A DNA stretch of 64,000 nt from Stenopsyche tienmushanensis (GCA_008973525.1 WACJ01000124.1:558001-622000), one strand, 5' to 3'; positions 36,906 to 51,969 are shown, counted from the stretch's first letter. Numbers and translations: made by a program. The notes: generated by a model from the letters alone, not told the origin.

Positions 36906-38000
36906 AGCGGATACGTTGCTACATTTGAGGCAGCAGAAATTAATTAAAGGCAAATTTGCTTTAATTAACAATGCCATTTATTCGCTTTGCGGAGCGGATA
37001 ATTCAATTTCGAAGACATAATATTTGCTGTGAATTAATGTAAAATAAACGCTTATGGCTAGAGAAGTATAGAAGAATGTAGCTAGGATGGGGTATGTTTC
37101 GGCGGAGATAAGTGCAAGGGGATGTGCCAGAGTGGAACTGTAAAACATAACACCCCCAGATGTACTCATTATCGTCATCCTCAAATATTAATATACACCT
37201 TCAAATACAAAAATACACGCGAGCGGGATGAAAGCGCGAGTATGTTAAGACTTTGTGTATCCGTTGTAAGTTATCAGGCCTCTGTTATAAAGCGATACAT
37301 ACACAGCCTGAATGGCTTAAGAAAAGTGACAGCTTAGTTAAAACTGTTATCTCCTCTCGAACACCCCGCAACTGACAAAGTTTGCTTTGTCGAGTTCAAC
37401 AACACACCCTGTATATTGAAGCTTATCCATATAAAGTTCGCAACTTCTTAATTATAGCGAGTGTTTTGTCAGGGCGATGGACATGGAATTTTTGAAGTTC
37501 AAATATCAAAACAGCACACATAATCATGCTTAAATAATAATAAAATTAATTAAAAGCCTGCGCATTTTTGGAATCGGTGGTATACCATTTAGCTGAAGGG
37601 GGATGATTCGGTGAGGAAATTTTAAAATGGGATTTGATCCAACCGAATGAGATTCCTCGAGAGAGCTGTGGATATAACACACGCACACATACATGATAGA
37701 TAGGGACCGAAATATAAATATTAGGATTATCATCCGAAAATGGTCCAACTCAATATTTCTACCTCCAAAAATATAAATAGTTACAAAGCACTTGGCAAAG
37801 GATTGTTCAATTACAGCGAATCAATATTGTAAAATAGCAAATTTATATCAAATAAAATAGATCAAATATTTAACCAGTAAACATTGGGTTGTAATACTAG
37901 TCGATTTTCTTTATTATCGAAAACAAAGCTTTTATCATAATATATGATTTCAATAGATGTATCTCATTGAAGTACATTATTTTATCCAATTCTATATACT

Positions 38001-38040
38001 ATTGGGGCGTTCCCACGGAAACGCAAATGATATTTGGGCT
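38001..38040 (-). repeat. Short dispersed repeat, copy 2
   Basis: On the minus strand, atatcatttgcgtttccgtg followed by ggaacgcccc aligns with copies at 8183-8223, 43156-43195 and 61701-61740. Confidence 0.4.
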
Positions 38041-39499
38041 TTAATTATGTCATTGATCTTATATCGTCTGCTTATTACTGTAACTTTATAAATTATTAAA
38101 ATATATTTATAGCTTGAATTAAAAATAGTAAATTTGTCTAAATAATTGGATTTAAAAAGGAATTTCCTACAAAGCATGTATCGTTAATGTCGATGGTTTT
38201 AGTAAAATTTTCGACGGTATTTTTCTATCTTACAATGTATTTCACGTGTAATTTCACGCTGAAAAAACATTTTGGCATGCAAACTTGGAGAGGATGTCAA
38301 GGACAGAGAGACGTGGTAAAATAAAAGAAGAAATACGTACATGAAAATAAAATGGGAAACCTATAAAAAGAAGTATCATTTTACACGTTATTTTAAAGCG
38401 AGGTAGTATGATTATGACCCACTTAATATTTATGGAAATTATAAATTCTTGAAAAAAAAGGGTTAATTTCTGAACATTCAATATAAGTTTTGGGTTCAAA
38501 TACAGATTATGGAAAAATAAACCTGCAGCAAAAAAAATTGGAAGATCAAAAATATCAATATTGATTGATATTTCTTCTGATCAAGTAAATACTTAGGTGA
38601 TGATAAAATTCATACTTTTTTCCATTATAAAACTTGTATCAATGCTTCATTACTTTAAATATGTCTTCAACCTTTGTCCTCTATAATAATAATGGATATA
38701 ATTACAATACTCAATTTGGAGATGATAGTTGAGAGTCCTAATTTATATAAAAATCATTTAATTCATTGAAAGACGAAAGAAAATGGATTTAATTACTCTA
38801 GAGGTCTGAGAAAAATAATGTCTAATGATTAGGGAGAATTTATATTAAAACCTAAAAGACGCCACGCTGAGCTAAGAATACTAAATTAATTATACATCAT
38901 CATAATATGAGATATATAGGGATGTAAGCAATCTCAAATTTTCCCATTGTCTTCCAGTATATGGATAAGTTATAATAACATTATTTGAACTGGAATTGTA
39001 AAATAGAAGAGCATCTTTGGGTGGCGAAATGACTACATGCTTTGAATAAAATTTTAATTATTTACTTTTTCATAATCAAGAAATCAGGTTAAATCTTAAT
39101 TAACAATATCAATATGAAATATAAATATGCTCCAAATTTGTTAATACAGTGATATATTTTTCCACAGTCTGTATTTGATCTCGAACCTGTATAATAAGAG
39201 TTTATAAGCTAGCAGACTATGTCAAGACTTGGTTATGTGAAGATTATACTGAATTAATACATGTTTAGCGTTGGTAGCCGCAATTTCAAAACTGTATGTA
39301 AATAGGTGGTTAGAATGCTATACTATTGCACTTCAAAGAGTTAACTGTTATCACTAAGAACACGCTCTAGATGTACATACGTCTAGTATACTGTAAATAA
39401 TATTCACCAAGAAGGCAGTTTGATAGATGCAATTCTACTTTTATCCAATTGAAGATAAAATATGAGCGATGTTTCTTCAAATTGTTAATCAGCTTAATG

Positions 39500-39950
39500 T
39501 TAAAGCGTGCTGATTCGTAAATATATATTTAAAGTACAATTAGTTAACAATGAGACCAATTCTTCTTCTTCGGAGTATGAAATTTCACAATACGATGTAT
39601 CAATCGTAGCAAATGGATTTTGTATCCAGTCATAATTTTCTATATTCAAGGAAGGAAAATAATGTGGAATAATTTCTTCCAATAAAGTTAAATATCTATT
39701 ATTGCAGAAATAATTCCCTCGGGAATGTTTTCGGAAACATATCTACTTTTTTTTTCATTTTTCAAAGACGTATTTTTTTCCATGTGTTTTCCGTATGTTT
39801 TCGAAATTAAAGATTTTCTATACAAAAAACAATGCGTAGTTATAAAATTAGGGTTTCTTGTCTTTGCAAGGGTAACAAATCCTTTGATTGAGCCTACCAT
39901 TGAAGGAGCACTATCTGTACAAATTCCTACACATAACTCCCATGGGTTAA
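39500..39950 (-). pseudogene. ZBED/FAM200-type hAT transposase fragment
   Basis: The minus strand encodes WELCVGICTDSAPSMVGSIK, GFVTLAKTRNPNFITTHCFL and YRKSLISKTYG (about 39948-39790), the catalytic-Asp region of ZBED5/FAM200-like hAT proteins. It then jumps to their C-terminus: YDWIQNPFATID and EEEELVSLLTN at 39640-39530. About 200-300 residues expected between are absent, so this is an internally deleted copy. The TDSAP Asp is retained. Confidence 0.8.
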
Positions 39951-42900
39951 TGTGTTTAAATGGACGATCTCACTGAGACCATTTATTATCGGCTCGTAGA
40001 AGAAGTCTGTAGAAAAAAGAAACAGGAGTGAAAATGAAAATACTACTATTGCCTCTAGGTCTTTATTATTACGCTGAGATTAAGACCGTGGGTAAACCAG
40101 GCCTTCCCAGCGGCCAAGACGATCGGTCGGATCCCAAGACTTAGGACTCTGAAACGGAGACTTAATTTTTTTCACAAAGCTCTATTGTTCGTATTATTCA
40201 GAGATTGGTTTGATAATTAAGCCAAGCGCATCATTTTTATCGCTCTGAGGAATTTATTTTACAACATTGATTAGCACTTATATGTTGCTTTATGTAGAGT
40301 GTTAGATTACTCAAGTTTCGTCATTTGTATGCAAAATCTACCCCATAAGAAGAAAACTGATAGTTATAAATACCGATCTTCTATTTTGCAAAATTGCTTT
40401 GTCCTCTTTTTTGCATTTTTTCTACGTTATATTATATTATATAATAAAAATATCGAAAAAATAATCTGTATTTTACTAAAAAACACGATACAACTTATGC
40501 TTCGATCTGATAAATTCTTATAATGATATGATTTTGATGTGTATTTTTATTTAATGGTTGATTATAGATTGAAGCTTTAAGAAAATTTGTACTGAATTGT
40601 ATCAGTTTATTGGAATTTTTCATAAACAACGGGCGATATGTGCTGTTACAACAATGCGGCGAAATAAAAGAAAAATGATACAAAGAATACCAAATCGAAG
40701 GCACACGAGTAGGCGTAGGGTTGGGTGGAATTTTAATATGATATATGGGATTTGCCAGAATAATTTTCCTTGGGAAAAAATCAAATGTCAAATCGAAGCA
40801 TGTGCGTTCTTGACAAATCAATTCGGGATTCACATCTGGCAGCGGAGTCCGAACAAGAAAGAAATACTGCTGAGTGAAGTGTGTCATTCCTGACGGTAAT
40901 GTGTGGGGAGGAAATGCTTCATATTTGATAGAGTGGAAAAAAAGGAAATGCCTGGTGGATTAACGGATCAAAGACTTATTTGTTCTTCGGGAGTTCATGC
41001 CGGATTTACATATCAATTTTTTGATCGGATTCTAAATTTAGATGTTCTTCCAAGAATACAATTGATTCCTATGAAACTTCCATCATCTTTGTGCTATATA
41101 GCGCAGGTATAACGTTCATGTATTGAAAAATAAAATGCATCTGCAAAAAAATAATGGAATTTTCAAGCAATGGTCGCAGTTTTAAACCTGCTGGGAGTTT
41201 TAGCTTTGAGTGACTCCAAACTATCAAAGCGAGCATCTGAGAAAAATACTTCAAAAGGATACTTTAAAATGTTATTTTTCAGGTATTTAATCAACAATGG
41301 ATACAACTTTAAAAGGATTATACACCAAAGTCGAAATGGGTTCTTAATGCTGAAAGAATTTAAGGTACGTTTTCTGCCTGGCTAACGCGCTTTTAGCGTC
41401 GAAATGAGATTGACTCTCAAGGTGAAAGGTTAAATAGAGAAGAAACGGCTGCCTTCGAATTACTAAACCATTTTTGGGTTTTTGAACCGAGGACAGATTT
41501 ACGACCTAGACGAAAGCGGATTATTTTGAAAGTGTCTCTCCGAAAATATGAGCTCACTCGCTAGAGCTAAGAGCAACAAGATATAAACTCTAACCGAATT
41601 GGACAGAAAACATTAAAAAAGCATCAAAATTCCCATGCACAAATTATACAAAAACTAAATACATTCAAAAATATGATTAATGATAAAAAATACATATTTT
41701 ATGCTAAGGAATATTTGTATGGTACGTTAATGAAATACAAAATTGAGTCATTTTCAAGCACGGGAAGCGGAACGGTTTCCATGGGTTAATGAGTATTCAT
41801 CCCGAGTGAATAATCTAGAGTCGATCCCTGGTTCTTCAACATTGAATACCTGCAACTGAATTGAATATGTATTCAAAATTCATTCATGTATTCAAAATGG
41901 GACAAGGATACCAAACGTATCCAGTGAGCAGCACCAGAATATATATTGGATAGCCACACGTATATGTATGGACATGTAATTTCCATGATGAAAATGTGCC
42001 TGATGACGATAAAATACCATCATAATGACAAATGTCATATTGAAACATGTATTGTAACTAGTATAAATAAGGACGGAGATCATATCGCACCAACGATCAT
42101 ATCTTACACAATTGATGCGATCTGATATTTAATTATTTTTAAATTGAGACTTTTAAAATGAGTCTAAATTTTTGATAACTATGTTATTTGGAAGTCAAAA
42201 CAATATCAAAATATTTCTTTTATATTCACTAAATCAATCAAATTAAGATTGTTTGTATTTTATCGGACATATTTCGGTGAGCTCGTCATTTTAATGGTTG
42301 ACATTTTTGTGACGCAGATATTCCATCACGATATAAAATAGTTCGGGTGTAGTAAAAATAAGGGACGCAAGCCGAATATTAAGGAGTCTAGATTCAATTT
42401 TTTTTTTTAATAAAAAAATATGCGAATATTACGTTTCATTTGAATGTGTTTGAACTTCATATTCCGTCGTGTATTTTGATGTTTTTATTTCAATTATCTG
42501 CCGTAGGATACGTGACGAAATACAAAGGTAGTAAAACGGTGCCTGGGATGAAAAGAAGGTAATTTGTATTTTCGGTCCGTCATAAAGGGGCGAGAAAAAA
42601 TTGACGATCCATAAATAAAAAAAAAAAACGCAATACAGTAGCAGTTGAAGTTGCTGACTATTGAGCAAATTTGGAGAAGTATGTGAAAATGGCGTGAAGA
42701 GCGCGTGATGAGAGCTGTCGATAAATGGCGACGGGGGGTTGGGGTCTCACACGAGGACCCCACCAAGAAACGGATACTAACCGAATTGGATTTTCAGACT
42801 ACATGACTGGACAAAATTTCCCGAAGGTTTTTCGGACGTGTCACCAGCGATGGTCGCAAACGGACGATATGCGGAAAATAAAGCCTGTTGGTTCGGGACG

Positions 42901-43155
42901 TGCCATAGGGAAGCATATAAATCCATTGACAGAAAATTTTATATCTTATTTATCTTCATATACACGCAGTCGGTATCAGCAGAACTCGCAAAAGTCCCAA
43001 GAGGCATGAGGCTTAAAAGAAAGCAGAAGATACGAGGGACTTATGAGATGCAAGACGCTCTTTCTTGAAACAATCAAAATCACAAAAGATTTTGTAAATA
43101 CTATCGGTTTCAAACATTAATAAAAGTTTAAATGCATCCTATTTAATTATATATA

Positions 43156-43195
43156 TGCTGTTTATCGTTTGTGTATCCATGGGAACATACAAAGT
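43156..43195 (+). repeat. Short dispersed repeat, copy 3
   Basis: tcgtttgtgtatccatggga aligns with the other copies of this family, most closely with the minus strand of 61701-61740 (tcgtttgtgtttccatg). Confidence 0.4.
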
Positions 43196-46100
43196 TATGT
43201 GAAAACTGGAAAAAAGTGCAGCAGATATAAACTGTGAGAGGCAATCTAAGCTGTCTTATTCAGCAGCCAAACTAATTTATTTGATTGATTTTTATATTAA
43301 AGTAAACTGAAGAAAGTTGTATATAACATTCCAGATAATAATAGTGTATTTGCACAAATAATATTATATATATATATTAGATACAAATTCCAGATTATAG
43401 TATTATGATCCATAATGTTATTATTCATCTGTAGATATCAGATCTGTTGATCACTGTGATTATATGATCAGGTTCAAGCGATTTCAAATTGATCCCTCTG
43501 GTCTATATCTCATCTTTTAAAGAGAAATATATTTTTCTTTAATCGTAAATAATGATTAAGGGATAGGAATATGTATCTTGGACTTTTGACCATGGATATC
43601 TAAACTTACTTGATAATTCCTCGATTGTTTGATGATGATCTGATTTTACTAATGGTATGAATATATTTAATTGTAAATAAAGGTAAAAAATCATGCGGAA
43701 TAAAAAAATAAATGTAATTCTTCAAGAATAACAAAAAATACATATCTCAATACAATCTGCATTTAAAAGTCTCAATATTTTGAATACTTTCCGGTTTATG
43801 CAATTTTATTGATTTAATTTACGAGATTGTATGAAAAAATATATAAATTTTGAGCTCTTTTGTGTTGTATTTTGATTGAATGACTTGAATAAATCTCTAT
43901 GGATTAAATGTAAATTCAGTTTGAGCTGGAAGAGAATACAATTTATCAAAGAGGCGCCATATGCAAATGCTACTGAGTCGACATGTATTTCCATTCGAAG
44001 CAACTTGCACTATTCGGACCGATCGTGGCCTTTTTTGGGGCTTATTCCGGGGTGGTTTTTCTTGCAGATTCTGTCAGCTTCCGACGGAGATCGATTGCTT
44101 TGGGACACGCTGCCATATTGAACGCAAACCGGAGTAGCCGGATGAAGCTTATCATGTTTTGTTTGACTTGATCCTGCTAGCTTGAACGCTTGCCAGAATA
44201 TAGAGTGTCCTTCGTCCTAGGAATAAAATTACAACAACGAACAGACGACGTAATAGAATCGGACATATGGCGTGAACTACCCTCGCCGTTATTATTAATA
44301 GTTTAATATGTTAAAAGCGATACGTAGAGGGTGGAAATAGGCCGTACCGTAATTCCTAGTACGCGTGTCTAATTGACGACTTGCGCCTGCTGCAACTGAT
44401 ACTAATGTCATTTAACAAAGGCGCACATGAATTTCTAATAGCAGAATGTGAAGCCATGAAGCCTTAAATTCATTATTAGAACGTTCATCAATCATAACAA
44501 AGTATTTCATCGGACGCAACAATTCAGAATAAAGCCATTTTTAGCATCATAATTTAATTTAACACGATATGAATGTCATCTATAGATCTTACAATAATAA
44601 TATGAAAGACGCACATAATTAAAAGGTATATTATTAACACCCACATGAAGATTTACAGGCGAGGGTAGTCTGTGAAATAAATTAAAGACGCCCAAGAACT
44701 TAAATGCTAACGGTACCATCATATGACGTACATTGAAACTGGTTTTTATTCTATAAAACTTTATTCTTAATCAGAAAACCTTTGAAATCACTTTTGCAAA
44801 AAATATTGGCAGTGATAGCTTTATAAGGCTTATCGTATTAACATAATTATCAAATTGTATGGAATCTCATTGTGAAGTTTTGTAATTCGGACTGCCATTT
44901 AAGACCGTTCGTATAAATTTAAGAAATTGATCCCAAATAAATTATCCTGATTACTTAACTGAACAAAGCCGCTTATTAATGTCCTTTATGTTACGATATT
45001 GATTAGATTGTGTTAAAAAAATGGTAAGTGCGTAATTTACTCATAGATTTGATCCTATTAAAATTATCTACACTAACAATCTTATTCTAGTTTTACTACA
45101 CGTGGAAAATAGTGAGATGACATTTATGATATGGTAGAAGAACATATTATTATTAATATGTTGAAATATCTCTCAGCGTGCTCAAAACTATGAATGATGA
45201 TTTTTTTAAATAAAGATTTTATGATGCTTACAGCGTAATGAGTTCATAAAATGCTTGTATCATTTAAATATAATAAATAACAGTGATGAATTGTATCTAA
45301 TAAGCGTGACATGAATGAATGCATTTTGGATGTTACTGCAATTTAATCCACATAATCAATATTTGTATTGATGTAATCCAAGGTAGGATTTACGATTTAA
45401 TTATTTTTTCTGTAACAAAAAATCAAAAGCCATTGTTATTTTATAGTAGGAGGAAATCCCTTCAATCCTGACATTATGCTATATAATACGTATACCCCTG
45501 AGACTATCGAGGCTAATATGATTCAAAACCGACGGTTTGTATGACATTTGATCAGACATATTGAATCCTCCCCTATTCTGTGTTCTTTTAATCCATTAAA
45601 CTCACTATTAAAATCTATAAAAGATATATATTATTTCATATTATGTACGAAACGGATCGATGCAAAATTAATTTAGTTCAATGGAGCATCGTTTTGAAAA
45701 ATGATTCTGTCCAAGATTTATAGGCTCTGTGTTATTAGCCATACCGACCCAGGAATGCCTTTGTATACGCACTTATATTATTTTAGTATTTCTTTGTGAG
45801 ATGTTTCTCTTTTTCGATAAAAAGAAGACATTGCGGTGTGTGGAATTCGATTTGGAAAAAAATATGATTAGCGTTTTCCCGTGCTTTGAACATTGGAAAA
45901 ATGAATTTCTCCCGCTGGAAAATTCATGAAAACGGGGGAGGAAATAATGACCCGGTATCCGAGGGATATATTATTTCTCCGAAAGGATAAAGGGGAGCGT
46001 CTTGGTGGTGTATTTTTTATTTGTGATTGATGATTCGCAATACGTAATCCGCTATTTATATAAATGACGTAAATTTGATCGAGGGGATAAGACATTTTTC

Positions 46101-47639
46101 GTTGATTTATTCTGCGAAATATTCAAAAATAGCTGTGCAGATTAAGGGGATACAGTTTTAAGACAAAATCTAATTACAGGTGTAATAAAAGGGAATATTT
46201 GAAGCATGTGAAAATATGTTTTTTTTATGAGGGCTTATATTAAATTTTGATTGTAAATATTTCTGTAGGAAATCTACGTCATTCTTACCGCGCTCCTTTC
46301 ATCTTTACAATCTACGTTGGGGTAAGATTGAAGTGCCCAAATTCCTATCAAATTCCTGACGAAGATGATGGGGTGGAACAATGCCGCCCCTGTCCATTCC
46401 TTATTTTGTGTGATATCTATTCTTTTAATAATATTATACCCCATATACCTGTACCATACTTATATTTTTATATATAATCCAATATTTGGTTGGCGAACGT
46501 CTGAACAAATGAAATTTACTGCAAAAGTAGCAACGTGTAAAGTTCGTCGGTACTGAAGGAGGTTTCTTCGATCGTAAAAAATGATTGAATATACTCAAAT
46601 ATGTTAAAAAATATTTAAATATCTTTAAATATTTGTTAAATATTGTTTTAAATATGTAATTTATCAATGAGCTTACATCCATGCATCAAATGACAATAAG
46701 ATAACTCGTGGACTATTTAATAATTGGGAATTCTAATCTACGAATAGTTAAGTTAATGTCAAGAAAAAAATATTGTAGCCTGAATCAACTACTTATTTAT
46801 TAAAAATGATTCGATTGAGATCTCTTAATCTTTAGAAATTGAGTTTGTTTGATTTTTGATGTTGTTTTATACATTTATGCAGAGGTATTTTCAAACCTTT
46901 TTTAAAGTGTAATTGGAGTGATTTTTGACTCTAAAGTTGAGACCTCATTTTCGAGATAATGACTTTAGAATTGATATAAATCCTTGAATACTTAATAAGT
47001 GTCAAATACTAAAGCATATCAAATTATAATGGCGCGAGTTCCGTTCAGAGATATTTAAATGGCACCGTAAATAATTTATCTTCATTCAGAGACAATGTTA
47101 AATATGATAATTTGACTGATGAAATATAATCATCACACTACATTAAGTTCTTGGCTAAAATTCCTGAGTGCCAAATGAATAAATAACTAGGAGATAGTTA
47201 GGTGCGAATGCACCCTCATTTCTTCCGCCCCCCTTTAATATGTTTCAACCCCTTCGGCCCCTCACCGGCGTCTTGATTGAGCAATTTGCGGCAACATTCT
47301 CCGTCTAACAGCTAAGATTTATTAATTTATTCGGCAATGGGCTAATAAGGAGAAATTTCTCAAATTTTATACTCTACGGATGTTACTTATTGGTAAGAGT
47401 ATTGGAAAGAATTTTGTAGCTGAATACATAAGGGATGATATATGCGTATGAAATTATTACATAGTAGTAATTTTTTTTTTCATTACTACTAATCTTCATT
47501 ATGGGTGGATGTTTAAGCTATTATTTTTTATAGCTGCAAAAATTTTAGTCAAGATCAAATTTAGGAGGCTTACGACTTTTTTAAATTTATTTTTGAGATA
47601 GAACATTCATAAAACCAACTTCACTGATTCCATCTGTAT

Positions 47640-47790
47640 TATTGTTATTTGAATTCTGGTTTATCTTATTACTGCATTTCCATCAAATTTATTTCATCAG
47701 TCTCTTCTTCTACCATTAATTCTTGAATATTCTCAATATTAATTTCGTTAAAGCCCTTCCCTTCTATACACCATTGTAAGGACTACTATC
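47640..47790 (-). pseudogene. Pogo/jerky-type transposase C-terminal scrap
   Basis: The minus strand reads CIEGKGFNEINIENIQELMV then EEETDEINLMEMQ and stops. It matches the plus-strand scrap at 24225-24280 and resembles the acidic C-terminal region of Tigger/jerky transposases. Confidence 0.45.
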
Positions 47791-50700
47791 ATACTCGATC
47801 CGTTTCGAGCTGGCTTGATTTGAATTATAAGAAGGGCTAATTTTACTATTATATATTTCAAGCATGCATTCTTGCCTCCATGGATTCTAAAATGTTATCA
47901 TTAATTACATTAAAATTTAATCTAACAATTGTGAGAATTTCTTGTTATACAGAGGTTATCTGTAGTATATACATATTTATAATAAAAGTTCATGCTTTTG
48001 AGTTAACATGTCAATAAAGTCATAGATGAATGTAATAAGATACATATTTTATGTGGTTAATGAAATTTAAATGAAATATTTAAACGATATCGTTTTACTT
48101 CTCTGTATTAAGCTCTAAGGAAACATTTCGGTTAGGATGTTGATTTTAAGCCTAAAACACTTGTGTAATCCTTTCTTTAACACTATTATATTACATAGTT
48201 TACACGTATTTTTGGTCTTTCATACAATACATAGCTAATATAATGTTTTTAGTTTAACACAGCAGTAAGCTCATGTCATTGTTGACGCAAATCCAATGTA
48301 TTTTATGGCTAGTATAAATCACACACGCTTATTGCTTACGAGTTTCAATGATGATAATTGTATAAAGTCAGTTTTAATTTTTTTTGATATCAAAATAATA
48401 AAAGTCATATATTAAAATGTCAAAATAGAAAAAAAAAAAATATTCAACATAAATTGACAATAAAGAAATTCCTTACAAATATAAATTATTCAAAGTAAAA
48501 TTATGTTGTATGTTTCGAAGAATACTTATGAATCGTCTTCGAGAAAATGTAATAATTTATTAGATATTTTTAAAATGATTTGAGGTATTTATAAAATATT
48601 ACATCAACGTGTTGGTCATTTCATAAATAGGCATGCTATTTATAAATTGACTCAGATTAATCTCAGATTGGTTGAATTCTGTAGGACCAAGAATATCAAT
48701 CTTTGGTTGATCTATTATGGAAAAAAATACTAATGTGACTAAAAGACTGATTTGAAAAATCTTCTAGCTGAAAATTTCTATAACAATAATCATATACTTG
48801 GAAAGCTATTGGAAACCAACAAATTAAACACTATTTCTTCTTTGTCAAAATGAAACTCGGACGATTGGATTTGGTGCATATTTATATGATTGTTTGATAA
48901 TTTAAACAGTTACAATCATATTTAGAGTGTTAGATTCTTATATAATTAATTAACACCGTACTGAGGCCTAAGGGTAGCGAAAGTTCGCACGGAATTATTT
49001 AAAATAAATTGGGGGATGATTTGTTTATGCTACTTGATGGTTCAAAATGTGAAGTTAAAATGAAGTTTTAAGTCAGAATTAAACCTATTCAAATTTATTA
49101 ATGAATGTGCATTAATATGAATTTTGTTAAATTGTTTGTAAGAAAAGCAAAGTGATGACTGAAGAGTTGGCTTTTTGGAATCAAAGACATGAATTTCGAG
49201 CTCATGCATACATAAAGGTTGCGAGACAAAGTAAGCCCCGAAAATTAAATTTAACGAAGGAGGGATAAAGACTTGAAAGAGCAATAAATGCCAAGCTTTC
49301 AGTACGGATTGAAATATGTATATTAAGTATTGTACTTTACGTGTTTCCTGGAAGCATGGTAAGCAAGTGTGCGTATATCTTGAATGTCACGTAAAATGAG
49401 CCGACCCAGTGCGGCAGATAGGCGACCGCGTAATGGAGGGTTCCCTGTACGAATCCCAGATGAGACCGTATCTTATGTGGCGATCTGCACAACTTCCCAT
49501 AGTGGAGGAGAGCGTGGAGATAGGAGAATGATTTGTGGACAGAGATGTGCCGTGTGATGACCCCGGAGCTTTGTCAGGGACTAAACTGGGACCACCATTG
49601 CCAAAGAGCATTATTCACAACGGCAACTCGTCGGACAGCTCCGGAGGATGCTCACTATTTTTATGCAACCAACTGTCCATCCAGGCTGAATCTGGTCGGA
49701 GTATCTGAATCGTCCATAAATCTGAATCCCTCCCAAGTTGTCCGCGCGAATTTGTCAACACTGCGGATGTAATCTGCGCACTTGTCGAAAGCAATCTGGC
49801 GGCAGGGGAGCAGATGCTAAAATTTTGAATTCGCCGAATAAAGTTCGTTTATTAAAAACACGGATTCGTCCTGAGAGCAAGCGCCTTATAAATATTTGAG
49901 GACCAGTATTTACGAGCATATGGGGATAGCATATATGTAAATTTTATTGTTTTCAGTGCAAACGTTTTCCACGAGGGAAACGCTCTTTTGCTTGCATAAT
50001 GAGACCACCTGTTATGAAAGAAACCTTTTTTATAAATACAAAAAGGCAAAAATGTCGACCCTTGTAAAATGTTTTTTCAGCTTTATTATAAAAGCAGCAC
50101 TTATGAATTTCATACAACAATTCGGAATATCCCAAGTGTTGCCGATTTTAAAGCGATGTATCTGTCGAAGAAAGTATAATATATGCATCTACTAAAATAA
50201 ACATTTTACGGTTCTTATTCGTCTGGATTTATCTGCATACGTGGCTATGAAAAAATGCTTCTTTAACATCCAGTAATATTTATGATTTGCAAAACATAAA
50301 TGGCGAATAATATTTAACAGTCACTGAGATCTAAATCATGACCGTTGCAGCTACTTGTTTTTATGGCCACTTACTGTTTCGGTTTATGGAATTCACTGAA
50401 CTTACAAACAAATACGGCAGATTTTTTGTTGACTGGTCTCAGAAAGACATTTTGCACTTCTGTATGTTACGATATACCATAGAACTGTTATATTTTCTTA
50501 ATTGTTAATTGTCGAAATATTTACATGTTCAGATCCAAGAAATCAAGATAAAACTGTATCGAGACGATTGATCGGAAATATTTATATTTCTGATCTTCCA
50601 AATTTGATGGTACGGTGTTTTTTTTTCTACAATTTGGATTCGAACCTGAATTTTTATATGAGTCTGGGATTTATGTCATTATATAATACTATCACTTGCC

Positions 50701-51969
50701 CTTATTCTAAATTAGCTATATGATGTAATATAATTTATCTCTGGATCTCTCTAGAAAGATAATTAAGCTAAAAACGTCGATATGGCAATACGTTTCTTCA
50801 GCAAAATGCTTTAATGTCTATGGATATTCTTATATAATGTTTTTATTTTATTTTGTTAAATGAATAGTAGAACGAAGCAAGTTCTAAAGGAGGGTATTTT
50901 CATAAAAGTATGTCATTTGAAAACATATTTTTAAGTAACATAGGGAAAAACTTCAGCAATTTGTGAAGTGTCTGGAAAAAATAATATTCGCACAATGGCA
51001 AAGTTTCCCTTGTATATAAAAAAAGTAAACGACAATACCGAAGCCTATATTATTAGTGAAAATCCTTCAATACACATTCACAAGTATAGCATACAAAAAC
51101 ATACATTCGTGTGTTATTTCACTATGCAGAAATTCTCCCTTGTTATACTACATTATTGTACTTTGTTCATGCAGAGTTGGGTTCTGTGGTCATAAGTGAA
51201 CCCAAGGGGGCAAAATGAAAAAGGTCCGGCGAAACCCATAGCGCGGGGTCGAAGGGCTTTTTATTATCCGACCAATGTTCGAGGAGAATTCACGACTGAA
51301 TTATCAGTGTAGAAAACCTAGCGAAAACCTTTTAAACAATTATGGAAAATGTAATATACGAGACCTACCTTCCGTTTGTTCAGCCTCCTTTAAGTTTTGT
51401 GCGAATTCTATTTTAATAATCGAGGACAACTCGATTCGGAAGACTGAATGAATGCGCAAATTTCCATAAGTGCGGAACGTTTTGTAGCCACATTACATTG
51501 ACGAGACTTTGTATAATTCAGTCGCGAGGATGATTGTTATGAGACGAGATCAAAATTTAGCACCACAATGTGCATACTATTCATCAAATGCTATAAATTC
51601 AGTTGCACGATAACGATTGTCTGCACACGTCAAATATGACAGTCGAGTCTTTGTTGAGATTTGCATTTATGAAACATTAACCGATAATGATAGATGAACA
51701 TATGACGAGCTAATCGTCAAGGGTATATTGTGGCCAAATTTAATTTGCACGATTCATGACAATTGCGTATTTATGTGTATCGAAGTCATAGTCGCCGCGT
51801 TCAAATAATGATTCCAGCGAAATGTAATAGTATTTAATAAAACCATAAACTCGCCATCAAGTCAAACCGAGAACGTGATAATTGAGAGTTAAACGTTAAA
51901 TTGTAGTCCGCTTAGCCTATTATATTCCATTTAGATCTGTCTCTGAACACATACGAGTATATAATATGC

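Larger units (their letters stand above)
36031..39499. other. Intergenic or intronic stretch
   Basis: It holds a GC-richer island (about 36360-36960), a B-box-like tRNA motif on the minus strand at 36836-36826, an ACACCCTGTATA motif near 37410, and copy 2 of the short dispersed repeat at 38001-38040. No gene recognised. Confidence 0.5.
39951..51969. other. Long stretch without a recognised gene
   Basis: This is AT-rich DNA with GC-richer patches at about 40080-40140, 40640-40890, 42700-43060, 43930-44280 and 49380-49800. It contains short dispersed repeat copy 3 (43156-43195) and a pogo-type scrap at 47640-47790. None of the open frames resembles a known protein; several patches are open on both strands, as expected of GC-rich noncoding DNA. 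Confidence 0.5.

Noticed and set aside
40495..40887. 130-codon minus-strand frame
   Set aside because: A comparable frame is open on the opposite strand, the sequence is not recognisable, and no splice or promoter context supports it.
49387..49611. Missing 5' Spondin_N exon
   Set aside because: No FPK-x-YP or Trp-Ser pattern in any minus frame and no donor ending in phase 1 at a Gly codon.
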